Assembly (NCBI GenBank): GCA_907163375.1
Contig: CAJQUW010009261.1
Location: 124,001 to 188,000 of the forward strand
Length of the DNA stretch: 64,000 nucleotides
Origin: Prostheceraeus crozeri
Lineage: Eukaryota; Platyhelminthes; Polycladida; Euryleptidae
Direction of reading: 5' to 3'
The translations under genes and the position numbers were made by a program. The number at the start of each line of letters is the position of its first letter. Within the stretch, counting starts at the first letter, position 1. Shown here piece after piece: positions 47,358-58,197 of this stretch. The notes beneath the pieces are model-generated. The model searched no databases. It was not told where the DNA came from and saw only the letters and a list, made by a program, of their open reading frames with translations.

Positions 47358-48517
47358 CGCAAATTCAGGCCCGTCGCCAGCGGGGGCGGCCCCCCCCCTG
47401 TCAAAAATTTCGCCCCTCCTGTTAAATAATGTTCACATGTGTCTACTTTTAGTTGATGGCAATGGTCATACAAGAAAAGCCTAATAGCATAATTCCATTG
47501 CATTGTGAATGGAGTTTTTGACTGACGATAACTATTGACTCATTCAGCGTGAACATTTCCCACCTGTTACTCATTGCGAATAATTTATGACGTCATCACT
47601 TCAGTCCTTCACCACTGTTTTGTGTCTCTTTCTGATCATTAGTTTCTATTTAAGTTATTAGTTTCTAGGAATTTCCCTCTTGATTAATTCCTCTGCTGCT
47701 CGTCTTTGTGTTATTTCGTGAACTTAACCTCTACGACTGATCTAACCTATCCTAAAAGAAAATGCAGTTTAGTTTGGCTAAATTTGTTGATTTTGAAATA
47801 GATGATTTGTGGAGAGGAAAGAATAGAAGTACCGCCAAATCCACATTCATAGGATCCGACTGCAGTTTTCCGGGGAAATAATCAAAGGAGTGTTTGTCAA
47901 TTAAATAAACGGAGATATCCGGTAACGTAAGATTTTATTTTCTTCTTTTTGTCGGTTTCAAATTCAAAGTCATCTGACAGAAAGTGTCAGACACATGGAA
48001 AACTGAGTAATGACACCTTTTCGGTTCCATCGGTCTTCTACCCACTTTTGCAACCTCCAACGCAATATTTGTATGGCATGGTACAAAATAATAGTTCTAC
48101 ACGAAATGGGTTGACAGTCAGTTAAAATTTAAGTTCACGTGAACACAATATGGTAGCATCGAGGAATGTAAGACGATGAATGAAGACAGTGGATTTATCA
48201 GGTTATCACTCCTTCGGCATTGAGTGAGTCATTCACTCGATGCAGACGAAGCCATTCGCATCAATAGAGTAAATAACTGCACCATGATCATTGGTTTTTT
48301 CTCACACAATGCATACATGCACACAAGGCAAATCCACTTTTCAATCTCGCATCAAGAAAGCAATTTGTCACTCTACTGACAATGCATCGGCCTGCGCTCA
48401 ACAAATTCGAATTACACGCACACGCTTACGTCTTTATTGACAATATCTGTGTCTTGTGTTCCCCCGTAACTGGTGACTTTTGTTTTATATTCAGAGGTGA
48501 TAATTGAATAGTCGGAA

Positions 48518-48634
48518 ATGCCGCATCGCAATTCAAAAGATGAGGTGCATAAAAAATCTATCCTTTTAACATCATGGCTTCTAAAACCTCGAAGTTCACT
48601 CACGCCAACATCTTCAGCTGATACCCCTACTACT
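48518..48634 (+). CDS. possible first coding segment of the hAT transposase
   Basis: ATG at 48518 opens MPHRNSKDEVHKKS followed by a Ser/Thr/Pro-rich stretch ending TPTT exactly where the palindromic MITE begins. After the MITE, Ser/Thr-rich coding of similar kind continues into the transposase. I infer that this is the original N-terminus, interrupted by the MITE. The exact joining frame does not match at single-base resolution. Confidence 0.35.
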
Positions 48635-48635
48635 A

Positions 48636-49379
48636 GTCCGGGAGCCAGCGCGAACTTGTGCAGGGAACGAGGTAGTACATAAAACTCTCACATGGCATAG
48701 TACACCTCTAACCTACTGCAAAACTTCGCGTCTGCCGGATCAGATCATTTACTTTTCAGAAATAGAGAGGATAACAAAATCCTATGTATTTCCAATGGTA
48801 AAATTGTGACATTTATAGTGTTGACTCCATTTTTTCGAGTTTTTGCTCATAAAAAATGTACAAGTTGGTATTTTGTTGAACTGGTTGTTATAGAAATCAT
48901 CTACAGATCATGATCTTTCAAATGAGTTATCATTCAGTGACAGAGGATGAAGTAAAGTGTACAAACAGACACTTTTCGTTAAAGTATATCAACAATTTTC
49001 CTGAAATTTCTATGTCAAAATTTGCAGTTACACCAACGAAAAGTGTCTGTTTGTACACTTTACTTCATCCTCTGTCACTGAATGATAACTCATTTGAAAG
49101 ATCATGATCTGTAGATGATTTCTATAATAACCAGTTCAACAAAATACCAATTTGTGTAACTTTTATGAGCAAAAATTCGAAAAAATGGAGTCAACACCTT
49201 AAATGTCACAATTTTACCACTGGAAATACATAGGATTTTGTTATCCTCTCTATTTCTGAAAAGCAAATGATCTGATCCGGCAGACGCGAAGTTTTGCAGT
49301 AGGTTAGAAGTGTACTATGCCATGTGAGAGTTTTATGTATTACCTCGTTCCCTGCACAAGTTCACGCTAGCTCCCGGAC
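48636..49379. mobile_element. palindromic foldback MITE inside the hAT element
   Basis: Arms 48636-48980 and 49035-49379 are 345 bp each and roughly 95% complementary around a 54-base loop. The ends are GTCCGGGAGC and GCTCCCGGAC, each flanked by TA (48634-48635, 49380-49381), suggesting a Tc1/mariner-type target. No open frame of note. As RNA it would form a very long hairpin. Confidence 0.85.
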
Positions 49380-49384
49380 TATAC

Positions 49385-49555
49385 CTCCGCAACTGCGATA
49401 TAATCATCCACAACTGCGATCCAATCATCCACAACTGCGATCCAATCATCCGCAACTGCGATCCAATCATCCACAACTGCGATCCAATCATCCACAACTG
49501 CGATCCAATCATCCACAACTGCGATCCAATCATCCACAACTGCGATGCAGTCATC
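49385..49555 (+). repeat. 21-bp minisatellite in the transposase N-terminus
   Basis: About eight units of CAACTGCGATCCAATCATCCA. In the transposase frame it codes for repeated SSTTAIQ, a low-complexity Ser/Thr segment; the other frames give NHPQLRS and similar artefacts. One unit has TAA instead of CAA (49401-49403), a stop in the transposase frame. Confidence 0.95.
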
Positions 49556-51274
49556 AGCAATTAAAATCCCTACACAATCTGCAACTGCGATTCCTAGTGT
49601 TTTGCATTCATTACCGAAAGACATATTTGGCGCTGAACTAAAGCAACCTCGACTTAAGTCATATCCAAGAGACAAGGACAACCGCTGCTTTCGATCACAG
49701 TGGTTTGACCAATTCCCTTGGCTGGAATATTCCGTCGAAAGAGATGCAGCGTACTGTCATCCCTGCAGGATATACGCTACCAGAAGTTCAAAGGAATTTG
49801 AGTCGGTCTTCATCAAGGCAGGTTACAGAGCATGGAAAACCGCTCTTGGAGACAAAAGAAAGGGATTTGTTCAGCATGCTGAAACTACGACGCACAGAAA
49901 TTCAACCATTGCTTGGAATGAGCAGAAAAACAGAGAGGACAGCAGAACATCGATATCTTACCTCCTGAACTCCGACATTCTAGAAAAGAGGAGATATTAT
50001 GTCCAGTCCTTGATTGAGATAGTAGGCCTACAATTTTTGGCAACTAACGAATTGCCATTTAGGGGTGATGATTCAGACAGTGGTGTGTTTATCAAGATGT
50101 TCAAATACACTCTTCGAATGGATAAAAAATTTGCTGACATTGAGCCCGGAATTCCTCGCAATTCCACCTACACATCTCCTACAATTCAAAATGATTTAAT
50201 TGACACTCTTGCAAACGTCGTTGCAAGAGGAGTAGCATCCGACTGCCTAAACGCTGACGTTCCGTTTTTTACACTTTTAGCAGATGGAACGCGTGACAAG
50301 AGCAACATCGAAAATATCTCCATTTCAGTTCGATTTGTTAAGAATGGGAAAGTGGAAGAATGCCTTCTCTGCATGCCTATGTCTGCGAAACTGGATGCCT
50401 CATCGATGACCGACGTTATTTTGGAGAGCTTGGCAAAGTACAACCTTCCGATGGAGCGATTGCTCACCCAATGGTATGATGGAGCCAGTTCAATGAGTGG
50501 CAGACTCGCAGGAGTGCAAGTTATCATACAGAGAAGAGCCGGAAAAGAGGTACCATACGTACATTGCTTTAACTACCGACTTCATTTGGTTATTGTGGAT
50601 CTAGTTTCTACTATCTCAGCAGTGAGGTACTACTTCGATCAGTGTGCAGTGATATACAAATTTTTCAAATGCCAATCAATTGTTGATATGTACAATGGGA
50701 CGAAATTGAAGCCATTACTCGAGACACGTTGGTCAGGACATCACGATGCCACAAACCGTCTTATTGACAACCATGCAGAAATTGTCTCAACGTTGAAAGA
50801 GATCAGTAAGTCAATGAATTGGAGGGCGATCTACCATCGAGAGCCATCGGATTGCGAAAAATTTTGTGTCGACCTAATTTCATGTTCATAGCTGTTGTTA
50901 TGAAGCGCATACTGGGGATTTTGATGCCAATCGACAAAGCATTGCAAAGTCATGCATGTGATCTGCGAAAAGCCATGGAATTAATCTCACAGGTCAAAGA
51001 AATGCTCAATGAAATGAGAAGTGAAGAAGTATTCAGTGATATATTGACAGAAAGTAATGCTTTCATAAAGGACCAAAAAAGTGACCATCCATCTCGCAAG
51101 AGAAAAATAAGTACCCTTCTGAGAGACAGTGTTGTTCTTGCGGCTGTCAGTGGCCATCAATCTGATATAGACAGCATAAACACCAAGGCAGTGTACTTCG
51201 AAATCATCGACCTTGTCACACAGGAACTTTATCGACGCTTTGAAGAAAAGGATTGGTTGTACAAGGCTTTGCAA
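49545..51274 (+). pseudogene. hAT transposase exon 1 (TTF zinc finger, DDE core), one frameshift
   Basis: From M at 49545 a TTF-type zinc finger is visible, with C71 and C74 of YCHPCRIY and H111 and H117. The first catalytic Asp is in FTLLADGTRDKSN (D248), the second in TQWYDGASSMSG (D313). An HCFNYRLHLV block (341-350) and LETRWSGH follow. Around 50810-50860 the frame moves by one base; the continuation GLRKILCRPNFMFIAVVMKR is normal hAT sequence. The exon ends at CAA|GTAAGT. The start used is the first ATG after the in-frame TAA at 49401; the real start may lie upstream. The protein would bind the inverted repeats in the nucleus and excise the element. With a single indel in about 1.7 kb, either recent inactivation or an assembly error is possible. 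Confidence 0.85.
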
Positions 51275-51688
51275 GTAAGTTTCTCTTCTGCTCAAACACT
51301 ACATAGGAAAATAAAAATGTCGTTAACAGGTTTTGCATGTGAACAATAATAAATATATAAATAGCATTAACATCTATTTTCATAAAGTCAAATAATAATC
51401 TTGCTTTTAGGCCTATTTGTTATCGTCATTGACTAATCATTGTCTCTATTGACATATTTAGATTCCTTTTATGAAATATTTTCTAGACTTCATTTACCAA
51501 ATCGAACTATTTTGTGATAAGATCATCATATAACAAGCAAAATCCATCATCAAATGTCCATAGCTGGAGAATTCATATGCAAGCCGTGTGTTTTAATTCT
51601 TTACTATCGAAGATTAAATTCTAAACTTAATGGTGCTGTAATAGTTAGCTACTGAAAATTGAGTAGTTGCTTTTTTTATTTTCTGTAG
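51275..51688 (+). other. intron of the hAT transposase gene (414 bp)
   Basis: The donor GTAAGT at 51275 and the acceptor TTTTTTTATTTTCTGTAG ending at 51688 join two frames of the same phase (phase 0). AT-rich between. Confidence 0.8.
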
Positions 51689-52066
51689 GGAACTATACCA
51701 GACGGAGACGAATTTTTAATCAAGACTACGATTGACCCGCTCAGCCGACTGGGAATTACGATTCCAGATGAAGGCGAATTAGATTTGATGAGACGCTATC
51801 TCAAGAAGAAAATCGACGGGAGGCCTACTTCCACACTTCTCGATGTTTTGCATAATCAAAGAGAGGCCTTCCAGTGCACATACGATTTATTTGCGGCGGT
51901 GTCAACAATGGCCTGTTCCACTGCTGTCTGTGAGGCGTCGTTTTCGGCACTTATCCGCATTGATCGGCCACAACGACGAAGCATGGCGCAGTCTCGACGA
52001 GCCAGTTTGTGCTTTTTGACTTTTGAGAAAGATAGGTGGAAAATATTGACGTTCAGTCTGTCTTGA
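51689..52066 (+). CDS. hAT transposase exon 2 (C-terminal dimerisation domain)
   Basis: It reads GTIPDGDEFLIKTTIDPLSR and further on STAVCEASFSALIRID, then RASLCFLTFEKDRW before the TGA/TAA region at 52066. This is the hAT dimerisation domain with the catalytic Glu expected in CEASFSAL. The frame joins exon 1 across the intron without change. About 265 bp remain to the right inverted repeat. Confidence 0.82.
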   Translation, partial: GTIPDGDEFLIKTTIDPLSRLGITIPDEGELDLMRRYLKKKIDGRPTSTLLDVLHNQREAFQCTYDLFAAVSTMACSTAVCEASFSALIRIDRPQRRSMAQSRRASLCFLTFEKDRWKILTFSLS

Positions 52067-52339
52067 AGACATTTAGCAATGTTCACAAACGCTTACAACT
52101 TTTTTGAATTACATTTGAATACTTAATCTGTGCATGTTTTAATTTAGCTAACTTGCGATTACAATAGAAAGTACGAAAATACAGATATGTGAAGCACAGG
52201 AATGTCAAATATGCATGATTAGGTATATTGGTTATGTGCTTCATTGAATATAAAAATCACAAACGCTTGCCCCTCCAGTCAAAAGCTGAGCCCCCCCCCC
52301 CCCCTGTAAATCCATTCTGACGACGGGCCTGCGCAAATT

Positions 52340-54087
52340 TGCATGAAACTGTAGAGTTTCAATAACTGAGACTGCAAACTGGCAAATGATTTTAAGCAAC
52401 ATTGGTCACGTATTTCAACAACCTAAGGGATGAAAGGCATATTGTAGAATGATCGATAAGTTCTTCTTTCACATGATTCACAAATTGTGAAAATCAAATG
52501 GCCATATCTAGGGCAATTGCAAAACCACATGCGATGCCATGTCTAGCAAGATAATGCCTAAATCACTTCTTTAACTCAACATCATTTCTAAATTTCAGTG
52601 CTAACACCTATCATTCTTGAGTCCTGAAAGCAAATGCACATAAAAATTGATCCAGCGTGAATTTCTAAGTTCGATACGGGGATTCGTACAATTGTACATA
52701 GCGTTAGTAAAACAATTGAATTACCAATGATACTGGGCTATTGTCAATTACTCGTCTTTCACTTCGTTTGTTGCAATTTCTTGCATGGTATTTAGGCGAA
52801 CCAATTGTCTACCCAAAACTCTAGAGATTCATGTGACCAGATAGAATAGGAATGTGGTAGATTGTTGTTTATAGAACCACCTCTTGACACATGAGATGCA
52901 GGCAAGTAAAAATTTGTTGCAGCTCTGCGAAGTGTAATTTCATGTTCAAGTAACAGTCTCTACTTGATTCTTGATTTTTACTTTATGACATGAACAAAGG
53001 CACATCATTTCATCAAGACACGTAAAAGGTCCAGTTTTCTCATGTTCATATCTTAAAAATCTGTGTAGGTGCAAAATGATGTACTATGAGGCAAGGCAAA
53101 AAACAAGATTGCAACTGAACATGGGACATTCACCATTAATATATGGGACAAGACAAATATGGACAAGACCATACAGGTGGGAACAAAAGCGTGGAAATCC
53201 GAGGTAGCGGAGATTTTGCCCTATTCTATCAACACAGGGCATGTATTAACCGACTTTGAAGTGTACATGGATTTTCTATGCTAAGAAAGGTTGAATGTTC
53301 CCCCTTTTATAACTGAGAAGTGACCTGCATGCTCCCTTTCGCTTGGTGTGTTAATGCTGATTTCTATGGCTTGATGAGTCCTGTTTTAATCTTTCTATTA
53401 TTTAAATACATGAATTCCATGACATCAGCTGTTCAGATATGCGATCAGCTGCTTTTCATCTGAAGCATTAATATATTAATTTATTTTTTATGTAATTTGA
53501 TATTTAGGCGTCTTAGATCAGCATGCTGTCGAATAATTTCGCTTCTCATCCAGTATGAAAGTGCAATATATTTTGAAGTTGATTGTGTTTCCTCATACCT
53601 GCTATTTCATGTTGCTGTGCGCCAAGTACTATTTGAAGTCAGTGATCCGAAGTCTCCGCGGCCACCGCCTTTGAGATTTGACGATTTTATACTTGTATCA
53701 ATTCTCTGAACATCAATAGAACTGGAAATTTGTGTGCTAAGATCTGGTTGTCCTTATATTCTATCAATAACTCATAGAATTCCACGGCTGTCATTTCTGA
53801 TGCTGTTCGTATGCTTGACACATCACTCTGTGGATTGTTGTATCTTGATGAACACAATGTTTCGATTGACATCCAGCTATTATTTTATGTGCAGAAACTA
53901 TGGTCTCAACAGCGAGAGGTGCAATCATTTCATTTTGATTGTATCTCTAAACTGCAATACTTAATTACGGTGAAGTTTTTTGTTACAAAGTGCAAAATTC
54001 CATGCAATATTCTGTTTTCTCTATTCAAGTTCGGACGACAATTAATTTGAAGTCCCTGCTGCTGTCTGTCTATGGTCTAAAGAATAA
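52340..54087. other. non-coding sequence
   Basis: No recognised gene or element. Overlapping short frames at 53497-54050 show no motif. Confidence 0.45.
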
Positions 54088-54460
54088 CAGGTGACGGATT
54101 CGGGCAGGAATTCGTGCCAGGCACGAAATTGTCGAAACTGGGAACGAAAGCGAGTCTGTGCCTCCTGAAATTCGTGACCGTCATTTAATCAGAATTACCT
54201 GAATTCTCGAACACGATCTATATTGATAGTTGCATATTTCATGCATCAAATCATTGTATGTATCAAAGTACATTCATTCGTTGCTGATTCTGGAAAACAA
54301 AACATTTGTCACATGTTTTTACATGCAGAACCTGCGCACACACCTTCGGACATCAACGGTGCAGATGCCTAAATAGAATGAACCCGATTCTTCTGAGTAT
54401 TAGAAAAATGCTCAGAAGAGTCCAGCTTTTGTCGCGTCTTGTTCACGATTCTACCTCGGG

Positions 54461-54562
54461 GATGCTGAAGTTGAAAGAGTTTTCAACATCCTGTCTAATG
54501 TGATTACGAAGAAGAGAAAATCCTTGATTCGTAGCAAAGAAGAGGAAATCCTTGCTTCGTAG
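54461..54562 (+). pseudogene. hAT transposase dimerisation fragment
   Basis: Reads DAEVERVFNILSNVITKKRK up to a TAG. AEVERVFSILS is the catalytic-Glu helix of a hAT C-terminal domain. The upstream sequence is broken. It belongs to the split element 54088-61222. Confidence 0.65.
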
Positions 54563-55891
54563 CACTTCCCGTGCATTGTATAAGCAAACCATGGATCTCT
54601 AGACGCAATTTTCTATCCTACATCTTTATTTTCCTCTAGCTTCCCGATGAATGATGACTCGTAAAGCTGTCTGAAGATGCTCCATTCCGCCTACATTAAA
54701 GAATTTAAGAAGATTCAGAAGGTCAGCAGAAATAGAGCAATTTAATTTAGGCAATTGCAGAGGAAAGGGCAAAATATCCAATCATGAAGGCACTTCGTGC
54801 TGATGCATTACAAAATGAATAGAAAATCAAAGCGAAGAGACTTCGAAAGATGTCATGACGAGACTCTGAACAGTTTCAACGATGCGCATCCGACTCTGGA
54901 GATTCGAGGCGAATAACGTGTATCATGCGCTTAACATTTTGGAAGACGATGAAGTCACATGGATCTAAATCTGTACTCTCGGGTAGATGGACTGACTTAG
55001 CTGCTGGATGTCATCATTAGTCAAAAATTCACCACGACTTGGAACTTGTGTGCTAATGCTCACGATGCAGCTAGATCCAGCATTCGTGATCCACAGATTA
55101 TGACGAAGCTCTTAGACGATTGACTGCGTCACCAGCACTAGCGGCAAACCCTGGTTGGCATGCCACACTTCGGCAATAGTGTTGTTGTACAAGTGGCATC
55201 GTGGCCAGATAACCCGCCTTCATGACAAAAGCAGCTTCCATCTATTTGACCACACTGCGCTGACGCTGGAATTGATGAATGCCGATCCACCAGCGGGTGT
55301 CCATTTATCGGACTGCTATTTCGTCTCTAGATCGCAAATATAACCCAGGACTCATTACTATTGACGATGTTCTCATAATAATTGGACCGGTCACCATCAC
55401 ATCAAGTCAACGTGTTGCGACTCCAACTCACCCGAGCCGCTTTCTGATCCTCGTTGAGTCGATGGAGTATCCAAGATGGTGGCTGTTTTCGTCACGAAGA
55501 CTGGTCATCTAGACACGACACTTGTGCAGCAGCTCAATGTTGCTGGAGAGTGGTATGCCAACCAGGGTTTTTCTCAAGTGTTGGAGCCGCAGTCAATCAT
55601 CATAATTTTTGTCCAACGAATGCTGGATCCTCCGGCATTATGAGCATCAACACACAAGTCCCCAGTCGTTGTGAACTTTTTTGCCCAAGGGAGGCATCCG
55701 GCAGCTAGGTCATCAACCCTACATCTTTGACTTCATCATTTTCCCAAATGTTGAGCGCATGCAACTGGGTATCGACGCTAGTAGTGGTAAATAGTTTGAG
55801 AGGATGCAATAGTTATTTGTGATATCGATCTTATACCTTTTGGAAATCCGGAAAGTTATCGCACACCCTCTGCACCCTCTGTATATGCAAT

Positions 55892-56128
55892 TGTTGAGAA
55901 TGTTGAGTTCTATGGAAAACTATAATGCTATGTTTGCGGCAGTTAGGTGTGGAAGTGCATGTTATGAAATCTATGTCGTAATGAGATTGTACAGGTATGT
56001 ATATAGCTGTGATATGAACATTCAAATGTTTGTAATGATCTGCTGAACGACGGACTGGACATGTAAATTGTAGAAAACAGACAACGCAATATATTGTTGA
56101 TTTCTAGAATAAAGTGGTGTATTCATTA
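55892..56128 (+). repeat. 5' LTR
   Basis: Begins TGTTGAGAATGTTGAG and ends near GTGTATTCATTA; AATAAA at 56108-56113. Its end is set by comparison with the 3' LTR and the target duplication; a TG...CA reading would end it three bases earlier. Confidence 0.9.
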
Positions 56129-56134
56129 TAAAAT

Positions 56135-56152
56135 TGGTGCCGCGACCCGGGA
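56135..56152 (+). other. primer binding site
   Basis: TGGTGCCGCGACCCGGGA, six bases after the 5' LTR, starting with the TGG expected to pair with a tRNA CCA end. It resembles a tRNA-Phe-type site but with mismatches; the tRNA is not settled. Confidence 0.75.
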
Positions 56153-56218
56153 TTCTGGATAATTGCTGGTGACTGACAATTGATTTCATTGTGAGGAACT
56201 GTGTTTTGCATTAAGAAA

Positions 56219-57178
56219 ATGGAACAGATATTTGAGATAGGTGTGAGATTGGGACTCGAAGGTGAAGAATTGAGATTATTCATTAACGAACAACAAAGTA
56301 TTGAACGGGAGAACCGTGCTAGAGAGCGCGAAGAGAAACAAAAAGAATTCGAAGAGAAGCAAAAAGAGCGTGATCATGAGATAGAAATGAAGAGACTTGA
56401 ACTGATGGTGAGAGAATCAAACTCTAGTAATGCTTCTTCTGATGTTGTAATTACTAAAAGCAACTCTCCCAAACTGCCCACGTTTGTTGATCACAAAGAC
56501 GATCTTGACAGTTATTTGAACCGATTCGAACGATTTGCACACTGTAACAATTGGGAAAAATCCAAGTGGTCCACATCACTGAGTGCTTTATTAACTGGCT
56601 GAGCCTTGGATGTATATTCGAGATTATCTGAAGAAGTGGCTTCTAATTATGATCGTCCGAAAGAAGCGTTATTGAAGCGATATGAGTTGACCGAATCAGG
56701 TTTCAGACATCGATTCAGAAATAGCAAACCAGAACAGGGAGAAAGTCCGGAACAATTTATAACACGCCTTCGTAACTGCTTGAGTCGTTGGATTGACCTT
56801 TCGAATACAAGTCATGACTTTTCAGCTGTTTGTGACTTATTTGCCCTAGAGCAATTCATTTCATCCTGCTCTCCTAGTTTAGCTGTATTTTTGAAGGAAA
56901 GATCTCCTTCAGGTTTGGATGAGGTGGCAAAATTAGCTGATCAGTACTTGCTTGCACATAATCGAAGCTTGACTTCAGGTGATGACGTGAAGAAGACAAA
57001 CAATTTCAGAGATGACTACAGACGAACTTTCCAACCAAGACATCAGCAGCAGTCCTTCAAAGAAATGGATCGAAATTTTACTGCGAACTTCTATGCATCA
57101 AATGAAATTACAAAGTCAAATGCACTTTCTGTTCCCTTCTTCACAAATCCGAAAATTGTTACAGGGTGTCTTCGATGA
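56219..57178 (+). pseudogene. BEL/Pao gag, capsid region (one in-frame stop)
   Basis: ATG at 56219 (MEQIFEIGVRLGLEG) is followed by a long charged helix rich in E, K and R at about residues 25-65, probably a coiled coil. A capsid-like region follows (LPTFVDHKDDLDSYLNRFER and RFRNSKPEQGESPEQFITRL). A TGA at 56600-56602 lies in frame between SALLTG and ALDVYSRL. The frame is lost at about 57105-57178, after which the zinc knuckle continues one frame over. Gag would form the virus-like particle in the cytoplasm. The coiled coil plus SCAN-like capsid arrangement is known from LTR elements of ticks and other invertebrates. Confidence 0.85.
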
Positions 57179-57180
57179 AT

Positions 57181-58197
57181 ATCAAGCAAAGAAGAGATTC
57201 AGTGAGAACATCAAATGCATGTTATTTATGTTTGCGACGTGGCCATATTTCTAAGGACTGCAACATTGGTAAGAAGTGTGAAAGATGCGGTGCAAGACAT
57301 CATGTTCTATTATGTGAAACTCTAGCTGCTACTCCTGACACAGTAACAACGTCTTCATCAATGTCATCGCGTACATGTTCTCCGAAAGTTCTATTGCAGA
57401 CGGCTTCAGTGTATATTGAAGGGATTTCGTCAAAACGTATTCAAGCTTGACTTTTAATTGATGGTGGAAGTCAACGATCTTATATTCGCACATCTCTAGC
57501 AAATTCGATCAAAGCCAGAAAGATTGGTTCCGAGTCATTGCAAATAGAAGGTTTTGGTGAGAATTCCACGACGTGCAATCTTGATCTTGTAACTGTGAAT
57601 CTCATCTCAAGAACCGATGATTATATGAGTTCTTTCAAATTACTTTCTACTCCTCAACTGTGTTCTCCTTTGGAAATGATTCCCAATGGTCCATGGATTG
57701 ATGAATTGGAAGAGAGAGGCTTTATTTTGGCAGATGACATTCAGACTTCGCTGCATAGTGACAAAAAACCAATTGATATTGTTTTTGGTGCAGACCAGAA
57801 GTGGAAGATTTTCACTTCGAATATGTTTTCCACTTCACATGGGCTTGTGGCCTCAGAAACGAAGTTCGGATGGGTTCTCCAAGGTCCCATTTCAAATCGC
57901 GAACTATCAAATTCGTTATCTTCGTTATCAACGACGAGGGCTTTATTAACGGTTGACGTTTCGAAATTCTGGGAATTGGAAACCATGAACATGAATCAGA
58001 ATGAAATTGACACTTCCATATGTCTTGAAACATTCCACGGCAACATTGAGCGACATGAAGATGGTAGATATGTGGCACCTTTGATGTGGAAAAATACTGA
58101 AATTACTCTTGATTCTAGCCTTGACATTGCCAAATGTAGATTAAAATGTTTGAAAAAGCGACTTGAGAAAAATCCAAATTTGATGAGACTATACTAA
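57181..58197 (+). pseudogene. BEL/Pao nucleocapsid zinc knuckle and protease
   Basis: The frame contains a CCHC knuckle, CYLCLRRGHISKDC, and a second Cys/His cluster, CERCGARHHVLLC, for RNA binding. A TGA at 57448-57450 comes just before the aspartic protease core, which here reads LLIDGGSQRSY. The usual D-S/T-G triad is D-G-G, an unusual change at a residue that normally supports the active site. The frame continues to 58197 through a region with FGADQKWKI and SETKFGWVLQGPI, the conserved segment between protease and reverse transcriptase in Pao elements, then stops at a frameshift. Confidence 0.82.

Larger units (their letters stand above)
47366..52331 (+). mobile_element. nearly complete hAT transposon, exact 8-bp target duplication
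   Basis: The left end CAGGCCCGTCGCCAG at 47366 and the right end CTGACGACGGGCCTG ending at 52331 are inverted repeats with one mismatch. Both are flanked by CGCAAATT (47358-47365, 52332-52339). C-rich runs lie just inside both ends. The 4966-bp body codes for a TTF-finger hAT transposase in two exons, with one frameshift. A palindromic MITE is inserted at 48636-49379. At about 5 kb it is in the range of autonomous hAT elements and is the best preserved DNA transposon of the window. Confidence 0.93.

Noticed and set aside
49333-49560. SQLWMIG-repeat frame and other frames over the 21-bp minisatellite
   Set aside because: Artefacts of the periodic DNA; only the transposase frame connects to a real protein.
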